Shown here: piece after piece, positions 7,974 to 17,143 of the stretch
Numbering within the stretch: position 1 is the first letter of the stretch
Layout of the letters: every line of letters begins with the position of its first letter
Assembly (NCBI GenBank): GCA_902762905.1
Contig: CACWQE010000018.1
Location: 1 to 46,493 of the forward strand
Length of the DNA stretch: 46,493 nucleotides
Direction of reading: 5' to 3'
Source of the DNA: an uncultured Lachnospiraceae bacterium
Lineage (GTDB): Bacteria > Bacillota > Clostridia > Lachnospirales > Lachnospiraceae
Made by a program: the position numbers and the translations under genes
The notes under the pieces: generated by a model
What the model was told of the DNA's origin: nothing
What the model saw: only the letters and a program-made list of their open reading frames with translations
Database searches by the model: none

Positions 7974-9263
7974 ATGAGAGAGTATGAAATTTTGGATGTA
8001 CATGCTGTGGAAATATTAGATGCCAGAGCAATCCCAACGTTGGATGTTACAATTACATTAAAGGACGGAATCACAGGAAATGCAACGGTGGCAAGTGACA
8101 TGAATCGTGGTGGGTATGGGGCATGTGAATTGCGAGATGGAGATAAAAGGCATCTAGGCAAGGGTGTAGAACAGGCGGTCACGAATGTAAATACAAGAAT
8201 TGCAGATAAAATTATTGGAATGAATGTATTTGAACAGGTAAGAATCGATCAGCTATTGATAGAGGCAGATGGAACGGAGAATAAAAGAAAATATGGTGCA
8301 AATGCAATACTTGGTGTATCCATTGCCTGCGCACGGGCGGCTGCAAATGCATTAGGTCTGCCGTTGTATCAGTATTTAGGAGGAATCTATACAAAGAAAA
8401 TGCCGGTTCCCATGATCAGTTTGATTGATGGGGGAGATTATGCGGATAATACATTAGATATTCAGGAACTAATGATCGCACCGGTAGGAGCGTATAATTT
8501 TTCACATGGAATGGAAATGTCCTGCGAGGTGTACCAGCATTTAAAACAGATATTAAAGGAGAAAGGGCTGATGACCTGTACCGGAGATGAAGGTGGGTTT
8601 GCTCCCTGCTGTGGGATAGTAAATGATGCTCTGAATCTGATCGTAGAGGCCGTTGAGCGTGCCGGATATCGATTAGAACATGACATTCAGATAGCGGTAA
8701 ATGTAGCAGCGTCAAAATTATATGATGAAAATTCCGAATTATATTATTTTCGAAGAGAGAGTCAGATCACGGGAAAAGAAATCTATCGGAATGCAGAAGA
8801 GATGGTGCAATTTTATGAGGACCTTGTGGGTAGATTCCCAATCTGTTCGATTGAAGATGGACTGGCTGCCGATGATACAAAGGGATGGAAACTACTCACT
8901 TACCGGTTGGGTGAGCGGACGCAGTTAGTAGGAGGAGATGTGTTTGAAAGTAGTGTGTTGCAATTACGGGAGGGAGTGAAAGAATCCATTGCGAATGCAA
9001 TCAGTGTTAAGATGAACCAGGCAGGAACACTTACCGAGACAATGGAATTGATCGAAACAGCGAAAAAATCAGGGTATCATATTATGATCAGTCACTGTAT
9101 TGGGGATACAGAAGATAGTTTTATTGCAGATCTGTCAATTGCAGCAAATGCTGGGCAGGTAAAAGCCGGGGCACCGTGCCGGGGAGAACGCACGGCAAAA
9201 TATAACAGACTTTTGAAAATTGAGGAAATGTTAGGAAAGAGCTCGGTCTATCGGTTAGATTGA
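7974..9263 (+). CDS. Enolase-like protein, probably not a normal enolase
   Basis: The 429 residues align with enolase end to end (family about 430): EILDARAIPT, ELRDGDK, GANAILGVS, GDEGGFAP, SIEDGLA, VKMNQAGTLTET, GAPCRGERTAKYN. Retained residues are Gln164, Glu206, Glu294, Lys346 and Lys397. Changed residues, using Bacillus enolase numbering from memory, are: metal ligand Asp243 to Asn243; metal ligand Asp317 to Gly321; Arg371 to Cys375; Ser372 to Ile376; the His of NGGxHA to Tyr156; and the mobile SGAST loop rewritten as SDMNRGG (41-47). Two of three metal-binding acids are gone, so ordinary enolase activity is unlikely. Codon use is far less biased than in gap, pgk or tpiA. The frame is intact, which suggests selection for another role. 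The true enolase is presumably elsewhere. Confidence 0.9.
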   Translation: MREYEILDVHAVEILDARAIPTLDVTITLKDGITGNATVASDMNRGGYGACELRDGDKRHLGKGVEQAVTNVNTRIADKIIGMNVFEQVRIDQLLIEADGTENKRKYGANAILGVSIACARAAANALGLPLYQYLGGIYTKKMPVPMISLIDGGDYADNTLDIQELMIAPVGAYNFSHGMEMSCEVYQHLKQILKEKGLMTCTGDEGGFAPCCGIVNDALNLIVEAVERAGYRLEHDIQIAVNVAASKLYDENSELYYFRRESQITGKEIYRNAEEMVQFYEDLVGRFPICSIEDGLAADDTKGWKLLTYRLGERTQLVGGDVFESSVLQLREGVKESIANAISVKMNQAGTLTETMELIETAKKSGYHIMISHCIGDTEDSFIADLSIAANAGQVKAGAPCRGERTAKYNRLLKIEEMLGKSSVYRLD

Positions 9264-9308
9264 ATGAATTCACACCTTCTTTAAATTGCTGAAAGTGGAA
9301 TTTAGTGC

Positions 9309-9337
9309 TTGCCTTTCTAAAAAAACTATGATACTAT
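9309..9337 (+). promoter_or_regulatory. Probable promoter of secG
   Basis: TTGCCT (9309-9314), a 17-base spacer and TACTAT (9332-9337) stand about 38 bases before the secG start. Confidence 0.62.
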
Positions 9338-9374
9338 ATCGAATAGTGAGTTTTCGGAATAGGAGGTGTTTTGG

Positions 9375-9617
9375 ATGAAGACAGCACTTACAATTGTATT
9401 TGTTATAGTATGTGTGATTATTACAGTATTAGTATTGTGTCAGGAAGCGAAAGATAACGGTCTGGGAAGTCTTGCAGGTGGTGCAGCCGCAGGAGAGACT
9501 TACTGGGGTAAGAATAAAGGACGTTCGAAAGAAGCATATTTAGTAATTGCTACAGCAATTTGTCTGGTTATCTTCTTGGGATTGGCATTGTTACTTAGTT
9601 CAAAAGTATTGAATTAA
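9375..9617 (+). CDS. secG: Protein-export membrane protein SecG
   Basis: Small accessory subunit of the SecYEG translocon. The 80 residues have the SecG layout: a first membrane helix (about 4-22), a cytosolic loop with the conserved Gly-rich GLGSLAGGAAAGETYWGKNKG, and a second helix (about 54-75). A GTG-led frame begins at 9366, but that codon overlaps the AGGAGG at 9361-9366. The ATG at 9375 has correct spacing, so I choose it. It has its own promoter and a hairpin before rnr, the arrangement secG-rnr-smpB being common in Firmicutes. Confidence 0.93.
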   Translation: MKTALTIVFVIVCVIITVLVLCQEAKDNGLGSLAGGAAAGETYWGKNKGRSKEAYLVIATAICLVIFLGLALLLSSKVLN

Positions 9618-9623
9618 TAATAG

Positions 9624-9656
9624 AAGCTACTACATACTGTGTAGTAGCTTTTGTTG
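9624..9656 (+). terminator. Hairpin terminator between secG and rnr
   Basis: A perfect 11-pair stem, AAGCTACTACA with TGTAGTAGCTT, and a five-base loop are followed by TTGTTGT. The interrupted T tract suggests partial termination with some read-through into rnr. Confidence 0.75.
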
Positions 9657-9710
9657 TAATTATAGGTGTTTTGTGTAGGGCTTGTAGATTGAGCAATAGG
9701 AGAGAAAGAG

Positions 9711-11984
9711 ATGGAGCAACGAAACGAACGGAAAAAGAGAATATTGCAGGTGATCAATGACAAGCATTACAAACCTTTGAAACAGAAAGAATTAGCATTT
9801 CTGCTTCAGGTACAACCGGAAGACCGGGAAGCATTTCGTGAATTGTTAGCAGAGCTGGTCAAAGAGGGAAAGGTACTGCTCACCAAAAGAGGAAAGTATC
9901 AATCGTTATCTGATGTAACTAAGATTGGTATGTATACAGGAAATCCGAAGGGCTTTGGTTTTGTAACAGTAGAGGGAGAAGAAGAGGATTATTTCATTCC
10001 AGAGAATGCTTCTTCCGGGGCTTTGCATGGTGATAAAGTCATGATCCGAATTGTGAAATCTCCTGCAGGACGACGGAAAGAGGCAGAAGTTGTGCGAATT
10101 ATGGAACATGGCAATTCACAGGTGGTTGGCTATTATCAGAAGAACAAGAATTATGGATTTGTCATTCCGGATAATCAGAAAATATGTCAGGATATATTTA
10201 TATCAAAGAAACATACAATGGGAGCGATGACGGGGCACAAAGTTGTTGTGCAGATTACGGATTATGGCGATGGTAAGAAGAGCCCGGAAGGAAAAATAAT
10301 TGAGATCTTAGGGCATGTGAATGATCCAGGAACCGATATATTATCTATTGTGAAGGCATTTAATCTGCCGGTAGAATTTCCAGAAGAAGTAATGCAGTCA
10401 TTAGATCAGATTCCAGATGAAGTAAAACCGGAAGAAACCAAGGATCGGATGGACATCAGAGATTGGAAGACAGTGACGATTGATGGAGAAGATGCGAAAG
10501 ACTTGGACGATGCCATTACGCTTACGAAAGGGGAGAATGGGTATCAGTTAGGTGTGCATATTGCAGATGTGACGCATTATGTCAAAGAACATGCACCGTT
10601 GGATAAAGAAGCCCTGAAACGCGGAACTAGCGTATATTTAGTGGATCGTGTTATACCGATGCTGCCACACAAATTATCAAATGGTATCTGTTCTTTGAAT
10701 GCCGGAACAGACCGCTTGGCATTATCCTGTATTATGGATATTGATCTGCAAGGCAGAGTGGTTGGACATAACATTGTGGAGACAATCATTCATGTAGACT
10801 GCCGGATGAGTTACCACCAGGTAGATGGTATCTTACGGGCAAATGCGATCAGAAATCAGGGTGTATATGATGATATAGATTATAGCAGGATAACAGATGC
10901 GTCTTTGGAGGATGTGGAAGTATCTTTAAATGATGGTACGTTGATCAGAGGAGAACAGATCTTAGAAGAATATCAGGATGAATTGGAATTCTTTGAGAAT
11001 ATGTACGAGTTGTCTAAGATTTTGCGGGAACGCAGAATGGAACGTGGCTCGATTGATTTTGATTTTCCTGAGGCGAAGATATCTTTGACGGAAGATGGGG
11101 AACCGATTGAGATTGGTCCGTATGACCGGAATCCGGCACATAAGATCATTGAGGATTTTATGTTGATAGCAAACGAGACGATTGCGGAAGACTATTTCTG
11201 GCAGGATATTCCATTTGAATACCGTGTGCATGGAGCACCAGATGAGGAAAAGATTGAGAAGCTGCAGGCAGTGATCAAAGGGTTTGGTTATTATTTTAAG
11301 AGTTCAAATGATACCATCCATCCGAAAGAATTTCAGAAATTATTGAAGAAGATAGAAGGTAGTCCGGAAGAAGGATTTATCAGCAGGATGACATTAAGAG
11401 CGATGCAGCAGGCAAGATATTCCACTGAATGCAGTGGGCATTTTGGATTGGCAACAAAGTATTATTGTCATTTTACTTCTCCAATCCGAAGATACCCGGA
11501 TTTACAGATTCACCGGATCATTAAGGAAAATCTGCATGGAAGGCTGACAGAGAAGAGACTTTCTCATTATAGCGGAATTCTTTCTGTTGTAGCGGAGTCG
11601 AATTCAAAGAATGAACGACGGGCACAGGAGGCAGAGCGCGAGGTAGAGAAACTTAAGAAAGCGCAATATATGAGCAGACGTATTGGTGAAGTATATGACG
11701 GAATTATATCTGGAGTAACCGGATATGGTCTGTATGTTGAGCTTGACAATACAGTAGAAGGCATGGTGAGAATCTCAAGTATACCGGATGATTTCTATAT
11801 ATATCAGGAAGAGAGTATGTCGATTGTTGGAAAAGATTCCGGTAAGACTTATACTATGGGACAGAAAGTACGCATAAAAGTCGTGCATGTGGATAAACTA
11901 TTAAAGACTATTGATTTTGAAATTGCACCTGAGGAGGAGAATGAATATGCCGAAACAAAAAGGGGAGCGACTGATCGCAAATAA
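9711..11984 (+). CDS. rnr: Ribonuclease R
   Basis: A processive 3'-to-5' exoribonuclease that degrades structured RNA and works with tmRNA/SmpB on defective messages. The 757 residues hold a winged-helix N-terminus (about 1-65), two cold-shock-like OB domains (about 70-200), and the RNB catalytic domain with Asp261, Asp264, Asp266 and Asp267 in [13 protein letters not shown]-terminal S1 domain begins near [20 protein letters not shown]. An AGGAGA site lies seven bases before the start. The last 38 bases overlap the smpB start, implying translational coupling. Confidence 0.96.
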   Translation: MEQRNERKKRILQVINDKHYKPLKQKELAFLLQVQPEDREAFRELLAELVKEGKVLLTKRGKYQSLSDVTKIGMYTGNPKGFGFVTVEGEEEDYFIPENASSGALHGDKVMIRIVKSPAGRRKEAEVVRIMEHGNSQVVGYYQKNKNYGFVIPDNQKICQDIFISKKHTMGAMTGHKVVVQITDYGDGKKSPEGKIIEILGHVNDPGTDILSIVKAFNLPVEFPEEVMQSLDQIPDEVKPEETKDRMDIRDWKTVTIDGEDAKDLDDAITLTKGENGYQLGVHIADVTHYVKEHAPLDKEALKRGTSVYLVDRVIPMLPHKLSNGICSLNAGTDRLALSCIMDIDLQGRVVGHNIVETIIHVDCRMSYHQVDGILRANAIRNQGVYDDIDYSRITDASLEDVEVSLNDGTLIRGEQILEEYQDELEFFENMYELSKILRERRMERGSIDFDFPEAKISLTEDGEPIEIGPYDRNPAHKIIEDFMLIANETIAEDYFWQDIPFEYRVHGAPDEEKIEKLQAVIKGFGYYFKSSNDTIHPKEFQKLLKKIEGSPEEGFISRMTLRAMQQARYSTECSGHFGLATKYYCHFTSPIRRYPDLQIHRIIKENLHGRLTEKRLSHYSGILSVVAESNSKNERRAQEAEREVEKLKKAQYMSRRIGEVYDGIISGVTGYGLYVELDNTVEGMVRISSIPDDFYIYQEESMSIVGKDSGKTYTMGQKVRIKVVHVDKLLKTIDFEIAPEEENEYAETKRGATDRK

Positions 11985-12417
11985 TAAAAAAGCATATTTT
12001 GACTATTTTATAGATGAAAAATTTGAAGCTGGAATTGCGTTACATGGTACAGAGGTGAAGTCTCTGCGTATGGGACATTGCAGTATCAAAGAAGCGTTTG
12101 TCAGCGTAGAGGATGGAGAGGTGATCATTCGCCAAATGCATATTTCACCTTATGAAAAAGGAAATATATTTAATAGAGATCCGCTTCGTCCGAGAAAGTT
12201 ACTGCTTCACAAATATGAGATCAACAAGATTATGGGACAGGCAAAGATGAAGGGCTACACAATTGTTCCGCTTAAGGTATACTTTAAGGATAGTCTTGTG
12301 AAGGTAGAGATCGGGCTTGCCAGAGGTAAGAAATTATATGACAAGCGTAATGATATTGCCAAAAAGGACATGAAACGGGAAGCGGAGAAAGAATTTAAGA
12401 TACGCAATATGCGATAA
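11947..12417 (+). CDS. smpB: SsrA-binding protein SmpB
   Basis: Binds tmRNA and delivers it to stalled ribosomes for trans-translation. The 156 residues include [20 protein letters not shown], the conserved [17 protein letters not shown] and the basic tail ending in EFKIRNMR, of the kind that enters the mRNA channel. Two in-frame ATGs lie at 11941 and 11947. The AGGAGG at 11932-11937 is three bases from the first and nine from the second, so 11947 (MPKQKGE) fits best. The start lies inside the end of rnr. ssrA follows after one intervening gene. Confidence 0.95.
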   Translation: MPKQKGERLIANNKKAYFDYFIDEKFEAGIALHGTEVKSLRMGHCSIKEAFVSVEDGEVIIRQMHISPYEKGNIFNRDPLRPRKLLLHKYEINKIMGQAKMKGYTIVPLKVYFKDSLVKVEIGLARGKKLYDKRNDIAKKDMKREAEKEFKIRNMR

Positions 12418-12437
12418 TTCTTAAAATTTATAAATTC

Positions 12438-12460
12438 ACGAAAAATTCGTTTTTCTTTTT
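12438..12460 (+). terminator. Weak terminator after smpB
   Basis: A short five-pair stem, ACGAA/TTCGT with an AAA loop, is followed by TTTTCTTTTT. The stem is weak although the T tract is good. Confidence 0.4.
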
Positions 12461-12479
12461 ATGAAAAATGTGGTAATCT
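12451..12479 (+). promoter_or_regulatory. Possible promoter before the small membrane protein
   Basis: TTTTCT (12451-12456), 17 bases and TAATCT (12474-12479). It overlaps the T tract of the smpB terminator. Both boxes are imperfect. Confidence 0.3.
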
Positions 12480-12513
12480 ATATGAGGTAACAAATGAACT
12501 CTGGGAGGATATT

Positions 12514-12921
12514 ATGAGTCAGGAAAAAGTAGATAAAAGAAAATATGAGAAACAACATCGAAAAGAGATAGAGAGAAAGCGTAAAATCCGGTTGACTGTG
12601 AAGTGTATTATTGTGGCACTTATCATTGGCGCAGCAGTTGGTGTTCCAACTGGAATTAAGATATATAAGAATCAGCCAAAGTTTGTTGGAGATTCTACGG
12701 TAGAAGCATACATTGGTAATTATATTGATGAGAATTATGCATCTGAGATCTCTGGTCTGGGAATAACCGAAGCAACAACAGAATCAGAGACGACAGAGGA
12801 TGAAGTAACAAAGGCAGTAGAAGATGCAGTTGGTTCTGACGTTGAGACAGTGAATGAGGATAACGTAGATGAGGTACTAGGTACCGATACAGAAGAAAGT
12901 TCTTCTGAAACAGAGGAGTAA
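12514..12921 (+). CDS. Hypothetical single-pass membrane protein, 135 residues
   Basis: I do not recognise the family. The first ~28 residues are very basic with many Lys/Arg/Glu, consistent with the cytosolic side. One membrane helix spans about residues 29-49 (VKCIIVALIIGAAVGVPTG). A short folded segment (FVGDSTVEAYIGNYIDENYA) follows, and then a low-complexity tail rich in Glu, Thr and Ser to the end. A CTGGGAGG ribosome site precedes the ATG. It sits between smpB and ssrA. Orientation by the positive-inside rule puts the acidic tail outside the cell. Confidence 0.8.
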   Translation: MSQEKVDKRKYEKQHRKEIERKRKIRLTVKCIIVALIIGAAVGVPTGIKIYKNQPKFVGDSTVEAYIGNYIDENYASEISGLGITEATTESETTEDEVTKAVEDAVGSDVETVNEDNVDEVLGTDTEESSSETEE

Positions 12922-12977
12922 ACAGATACCGGTTAGATATCTGACTCACATATATGCCGTTATGGCACCCGTAATCA

Positions 12978-13318
12978 GGGGTTGTACTGGTTTCGACGGG
13001 GATTTAGAAATCATGGAAGCCATTGATGGACCAGGACCATCTAAAAACTTGGATTAAATATAAACGCAGACAATAAGTTAGCGTACGCTGCCTAATGGCA
13101 GCTGTCTTACCTAAGTTGACTCACGGCTTAGGATAAGGCATCAAACCAGTGGGGAACTTTGCTGTGAAAGCTTTGACACAGTAAAAGATTCATGAAGCTA
13201 CTAAGGGTTTCAGCCTGTCGGTTGGCGGGAATCTGAGGGAATGTCAGTAAAGCGACTGTAATGGGAGATGCTATGATGGAAAAGTCTTCGGACAGGGGTT
13301 CGATTCCCCTCAGCTCCA
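12978..13318 (+). ncRNA. ssrA: Transfer-messenger RNA
   Basis: The 5' end GGGGTTG pairs with CAGCTCC at the 3' end (one G-T and one T-G pair), giving the tRNA-like acceptor stem. The T arm is GGGGTTCGATTCCCC, and the 5' region contains the typical GGTTTCGACGGGG. The tag frame runs from a GCA resume codon at 13066 to TAA at 13093-13095 and reads ADNKLAYAA, a normal AA-ending degradation tag. After the discriminator A at 13318 comes TTTTT, so the 3' CCA is not encoded and must be added by tRNA nucleotidyltransferase. Location just after smpB matches many Firmicutes. Confidence 0.96.
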
Positions 13319-13367
13319 TTTTTCAAGAGCGTAGTATTTACAAGGGTTTGTAGGGTGTGTGGAAGTT

Positions 13368-13391
13368 TTACTACACACTTTACTACACACT
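13368..13391 (+). repeat. Perfect 12-base tandem duplication after ssrA
   Basis: TTACTACACACT occurs twice head to tail at 13368-13379 and 13380-13391. The first copy can also pair with GTGTGTGG just upstream, forming an eight-pair stem. The 3' end of tmRNA genes is a frequent integration site, so this could be a remnant of an attachment region; it could also be part of a poor ssrA terminator. Confidence 0.55.
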
Positions 13392-13439
13392 TTGCATGTT
13401 TTTATATGAATAGTATATGAAGCGTGGTTTGAGGGTAAG

Positions 13440-13991
13440 ATGGATACAAAGTCTCGTGTAGTAGATGGTTTTGTGTTTCCGAGTTTTAAAGAAGCACAGA
13501 TAGCAATTAAAGAACAACAGAATATTGAAGTGATCAGGCAACGGACACCGTATACGAATCCACAAGCTGTATATGAATTATATGTCAAGTTGATTGAACG
13601 TGGCATATTTAAGACGGTTGTGGGATATAGTTACTTACATGAATTACGGCATCGGCTGTTATCGGAATATCATTATACGGAAGAGGAATTACCGAATATA
13701 GAGATTCCGAGACGAATGGAATACGATAGTGTGACGGAGATCAATCAGGGTGTTTTGAAGAATAAGTTCGAACATTTGCTGGTGGTGAAACAAAGGATGT
13801 CTATTGTGATCGTTGCGTTGGTGATAATGGTTGTTGGAATGTTTGTAATCGCGGTGATTAATCCTAATGCTGGATATGTGAATACAGAGAATAAGGTACT
13901 TAATAAGTATTCTGCCTGGGAAGAGGATTTGCAGCAGAGGGAACAGGCTGTGAAAGAAAAAGAGGAACAACTCAAAGGTTCTAAAGAGTAA
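13440..13991 (+). CDS. Hypothetical membrane-anchored protein, 183 residues
   Basis: No family recognised. The N-terminal ~120 residues look like a small soluble alpha/beta domain (VVDGFVFPSFKEAQIAIKEQ, then VYELYVKLIERGIFKTVVGYSYLHELRHRLL). One membrane helix follows at about 122-142 (SIVIVALVIMVVGMFVIAVI). The C-terminus after WEEDLQQREQAVKEKEEQL is a short coiled coil. The start has a GAGGG site seven bases before it. It is followed by a strong terminator, so it appears to be transcribed separately from the two-component system. Confidence 0.78.
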   Translation: MDTKSRVVDGFVFPSFKEAQIAIKEQQNIEVIRQRTPYTNPQAVYELYVKLIERGIFKTVVGYSYLHELRHRLLSEYHYTEEELPNIEIPRRMEYDSVTEINQGVLKNKFEHLLVVKQRMSIVIVALVIMVVGMFVIAVINPNAGYVNTENKVLNKYSAWEEDLQQREQAVKEKEEQLKGSKE

Positions 13992-14024
13992 ATCACAGTT
14001 TCAACATATTTTATCAGTATAATC

Positions 14025-14056
14025 AAAGAGACAGTAGATTGGAACTGTCTCTTTTT
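14025..14056 (+). terminator. Intrinsic terminator before the two-component system
   Basis: AAAGAGACAGT pairs exactly with ACTGTCTCTTT around an eight-base loop, with the T tract continuing to 14056. Confidence 0.88.
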
Positions 14057-14077
14057 CAATATAGGAGGTAGAGGACA

Positions 14078-14761
14078 ATGAGCCAGATTAAGATATTAGT
14101 TGTAGATGATGAGAGCAGAATGCGTAAGCTTGTAAAGGATTTCCTTGTTCGGAAGGATTTTGGGGTGTTAGAGGCAGCAAATGGAGAGGAAGCAGTTGAT
14201 ATCTTTGTTGAGAACAAAGATATTGCTTTGATCATATTGGATGTTATGATGCCAAAGATGGATGGATGGCAGGCATGTAAAGAGATCCGGGCACTTTCGA
14301 ATGTCCCTATTATTATGTTGACGGCAAAGGCAGACGAACGGGATGAGTTGTTGGGATTTGAATTAGGCGTTGACGAGTACATATCCAAACCATTTAGCCC
14401 GAAGATCTTAGTAGCCAGAGTAGAGGCTATTTTACGAAGAACATCTGGAATCTCACAGGAAGAACATCTTGTGGCTGGTGACATTGAATTAGATATTTCT
14501 GCACATACAGTGAAGGTCAAAGGAAAGAATGTGGATTTGAGTTTCAAGGAGTTTGAATTGCTGAATTATTTTGTGGTGAATCAAGGAGTAGCACTTTCTA
14601 GAGAGAAGATTCTTAACAATGTATGGAATTATGACTATTTTGGAGATGCCAGAACAATTGATACACATGTTAAGAAGCTGCGAAGCAAATTAGGTGAGTG
14701 TGGAGACTACATCAAAACAATATGGGGAATGGGTTATAAGTTTACAGTAGAAGAGGAATAA
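14078..14761 (+). CDS. OmpR/PhoB-family response regulator
   Basis: 227 residues. The receiver domain (about 3-118) has acidic residues Asp10 and Asp11, the phosphoacceptor Asp55 in ILDVMMPKMDG, Thr82 and Lys104. The C-terminal winged-helix DNA-binding domain (about 130-226) shows LSFKEFELLNYFVVNQG, the recognition-helix DARTIDTHVKKLRSKLG and the GMGYKF wing. An AGGAGGT site precedes the start. The partner histidine kinase begins one base after this stop. Target genes cannot be read from the sequence; the lipoprotein and CheV-like genes immediately downstream are candidates. Confidence 0.95.
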   Translation: MSQIKILVVDDESRMRKLVKDFLVRKDFGVLEAANGEEAVDIFVENKDIALIILDVMMPKMDGWQACKEIRALSNVPIIMLTAKADERDELLGFELGVDEYISKPFSPKILVARVEAILRRTSGISQEEHLVAGDIELDISAHTVKVKGKNVDLSFKEFELLNYFVVNQGVALSREKILNNVWNYDYFGDARTIDTHVKKLRSKLGECGDYIKTIWGMGYKFTVEEE

Positions 14762-14762
14762 C

Positions 14763-16295
14763 ATGTTAAAGAAGTTCAATCATTCATTACGATTCAAATT
14801 AACAATTATGCTGGTGATTATGATGTCGCTCACCATTTTCAGTGCATTGGGTGTTACCTGGCTTAGTATCCGTACCTTTTTCCTGGAAGAGTTAAAGTAC
14901 CGGATGAAGAATACTTACAATGAGATCAATATGATCGTATCGAGTCAGAACACGGATATTGATGAAGTGCGGGAACAGATGGCGAAGATCAGTGCCAATG
15001 GGGACATGACTTTCTTTGTTGTCTATAAGTATAAGGATGGGAAAGTTGTATTTACGAATACCAACGAGAACAGCCGCATGAGGGAAAGCATGGAATCCAT
15101 GGCAAATCTGTTACAGGGTCAGGATGAGAAGAATTTAAGTGATTTCTTTTCGAACACAAACCGGGGGTATTTTATCTTCCGTCAGAATTATGATAACACG
15201 ATGAATGCAGAATTTTATGATCTGCTGGGAGTCTTAAGTGATGGAAGCATGGTTGTGCTAAGATCTTCAGCTACACGTTTTAATGAGAATATTATTACAA
15301 CAATGAAGTTGTATTGTTATGTGGGGTTCCTGGCGATTTTTGTAGGTTGTCTGGCCATGTTTTGTGCAAGCAACTTCTATGTGAAGCCAATTCATGAGAT
15401 GGCGATTGCTGCTAAGAAGATGTCGCAGCTGGACTTTGATACCCGTGTAACGACCAAGTCGAATGATGAGATTGGAGAATTAGGACGAAGTATCAATTCC
15501 ATGTCGACTGAGTTAGAGGCGACGATATCTGAGCTTAAGACGGCAAATGCCAAATTGACCAAAGACATTGAAGAGAAGATACAGATTGATGAGATGCGGA
15601 AGGAATTTCTGTCGCATGTATCGCATGAGTTGAAAACACCGATTGCGTTAATTCAGGGCTATGCAGAAGGATTGAAAGAGAACATTTCAGATGATCCGGA
15701 AAGCCGTGACTTCTATTGTGAGGTCATTATGGATGAAGCAGATAAGATGAATACGATGGTCAAGAAGTTATTGGCGTTAAATGAATTGGAATTTGGAACG
15801 AATCAGATTAACTTTGAGCGGTTTGACCTGGTGGAATTGATGCGGAATATCAATGCATCTTCTGATATTTTATTGCAGCAAAATGATGTGAAACTTCATT
15901 TTGATTTTGATAAACCGGTATATGTTTGGGCAGATGAATTCATGATTGAAGAGGTATATACGAATTATCTGACAAATGCAATCCATTATGCACCGAATGG
16001 TGGTAATGTGGAGATTACCATGGAGTCAAAAGGAGATCTGGTGCGCATTAATGTATTCAATGAAGGGAATCCAATTCCTGAGGATGAACTGTCTAAGATA
16101 TGGATTAAGTTCTATAAAGTAGATAAGGCAAGAACAAGAGAATATGGCGGCAGCGGTATTGGTCTCTCAATTGTGGCGGCAACGATGAAACAGCACGGAA
16201 GAGATTTTGGTGCTTATAATCAGGAGAATGGTGTTGTTTTCTATTTTGAATTGGAGCGGGCAAGACAAAATGAGGACAAACCGGAAAGTTGTTGA
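14763..16295 (+). CDS. Sensor histidine kinase with HAMP domain
   Basis: 510 residues. A first membrane helix (about 13-36), an extracytoplasmic sensor region of about 140 residues, and a second helix (about 182-204) are followed by a HAMP linker (about 205-258). The dimerisation domain carries His288 in SHVSHELKTP. The ATPase domain has the N box NYLTNAIHYAP and the G box GGSGIGLSIV. The kinase is the natural partner of the regulator encoded one base upstream. The signal it senses is unknown; the sensor has no recognisable PAS or Cache motif by eye. Confidence 0.94.
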   Translation: MLKKFNHSLRFKLTIMLVIMMSLTIFSALGVTWLSIRTFFLEELKYRMKNTYNEINMIVSSQNTDIDEVREQMAKISANGDMTFFVVYKYKDGKVVFTNTNENSRMRESMESMANLLQGQDEKNLSDFFSNTNRGYFIFRQNYDNTMNAEFYDLLGVLSDGSMVVLRSSATRFNENIITTMKLYCYVGFLAIFVGCLAMFCASNFYVKPIHEMAIAAKKMSQLDFDTRVTTKSNDEIGELGRSINSMSTELEATISELKTANAKLTKDIEEKIQIDEMRKEFLSHVSHELKTPIALIQGYAEGLKENISDDPESRDFYCEVIMDEADKMNTMVKKLLALNELEFGTNQINFERFDLVELMRNINASSDILLQQNDVKLHFDFDKPVYVWADEFMIEEVYTNYLTNAIHYAPNGGNVEITMESKGDLVRINVFNEGNPIPEDELSKIWIKFYKVDKARTREYGGSGIGLSIVAATMKQHGRDFGAYNQENGVVFYFELERARQNEDKPESC

Positions 16296-16320
16296 AGAAA
16301 CTGTAAAAGCATGGTAATAT
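16292..16320 (+). promoter_or_regulatory. Probable promoter of the lipoprotein gene
   Basis: TTGAAG (16292-16297), 17 bases and TAATAT (16315-16320), overlapping the end of the kinase gene. Confidence 0.48.
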
Positions 16321-16393
16321 ATTATTAAGTATGAACATGCTATCTAGAGGATGATGGAGAAGATAGCGAGCGATCTTAGAATGGGGAGAGCAT

Positions 16394-17125
16394 ATGTTTA
16401 AAAAAGTATTATGGATTAGTATTTTAACTGTGTTCTGCATTGGTTTGAGTGGATGTACGCAAGTGACAGATTTAAGCGAGGATGAGACGAAGCTGATTGC
16501 GGAATATGCAGCGGATCTTTTGTTGTCACATGATAGAGGATATGATGACCGGCTGCAAGAAGGAGAGACGGAGTTAGAAGAGAGTACGGATACCGAGAAA
16601 ACATCAGATACAACAGTAACAACTGAGACTTCGGAGACTGAGAATACAGATACTACGATGCAGGCGGAAGAGAATCAGTCGGCAGTTACAGAAGGTTCTA
16701 TGGATGATATTGCACAGATTGCAGGTGTATCAGGAGTATCGATTCGGTATAGAGATTATGAAGTAGTGAAACAGTATCCTGCTTCCGGTGACGGAGAGAA
16801 TATTGTACAGATTGATGCACCAGACACATATGAACTTCTGGTGTTGCATTTTACAATTGATGCAACGCAGGATCAGCCGGCAGAAGTGTCACTTATCGAC
16901 GATAATATGGAGTATGAATTAGTATGCAATGGTAGTCTGGCAGCGAATCCGATGCTTACTATTTTAACGAATGATCTGGCAACATTAGAGACAACGGTTT
17001 CTCCGGGACAGGAGACAGAGGCAGTTCTTGTGTTCCAGATATCAGATACAGTGGCACAACAGTTGGACACAATGGAACTTCGGGTTACATATAACAATGT
17101 ACGGAATGTTATTACGATATTATAG
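16394..17125 (+). CDS. Secreted lipoprotein, unknown function
   Basis: 243 residues. The signal peptide ends in a lipobox, LSGC, with the lipidated Cys at about residue 21. A Thr/Glu/Ser-rich linker follows (about 57-100). The C-terminal ~130 residues are beta-rich (YELLVLHFTIDA, TTVSPGQETEAVLVFQISDTV), resembling immunoglobulin-like DUF4352-type domains. It is anchored on the outer face of the membrane. The layout resembles the lipoprotein at 22083-22661. It sits between the two-component system and the CheV-like gene, 18 bases from the latter. Confidence 0.82.
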   Translation: MFKKVLWISILTVFCIGLSGCTQVTDLSEDETKLIAEYAADLLLSHDRGYDDRLQEGETELEESTDTEKTSDTTVTTETSETENTDTTMQAEENQSAVTEGSMDDIAQIAGVSGVSIRYRDYEVVKQYPASGDGENIVQIDAPDTYELLVLHFTIDATQDQPAEVSLIDDNMEYELVCNGSLAANPMLTILTNDLATLETTVSPGQETEAVLVFQISDTVAQQLDTMELRVTYNNVRNVITIL

Positions 17126-17143
17126 AGTAGGGGGTTGTTGACC

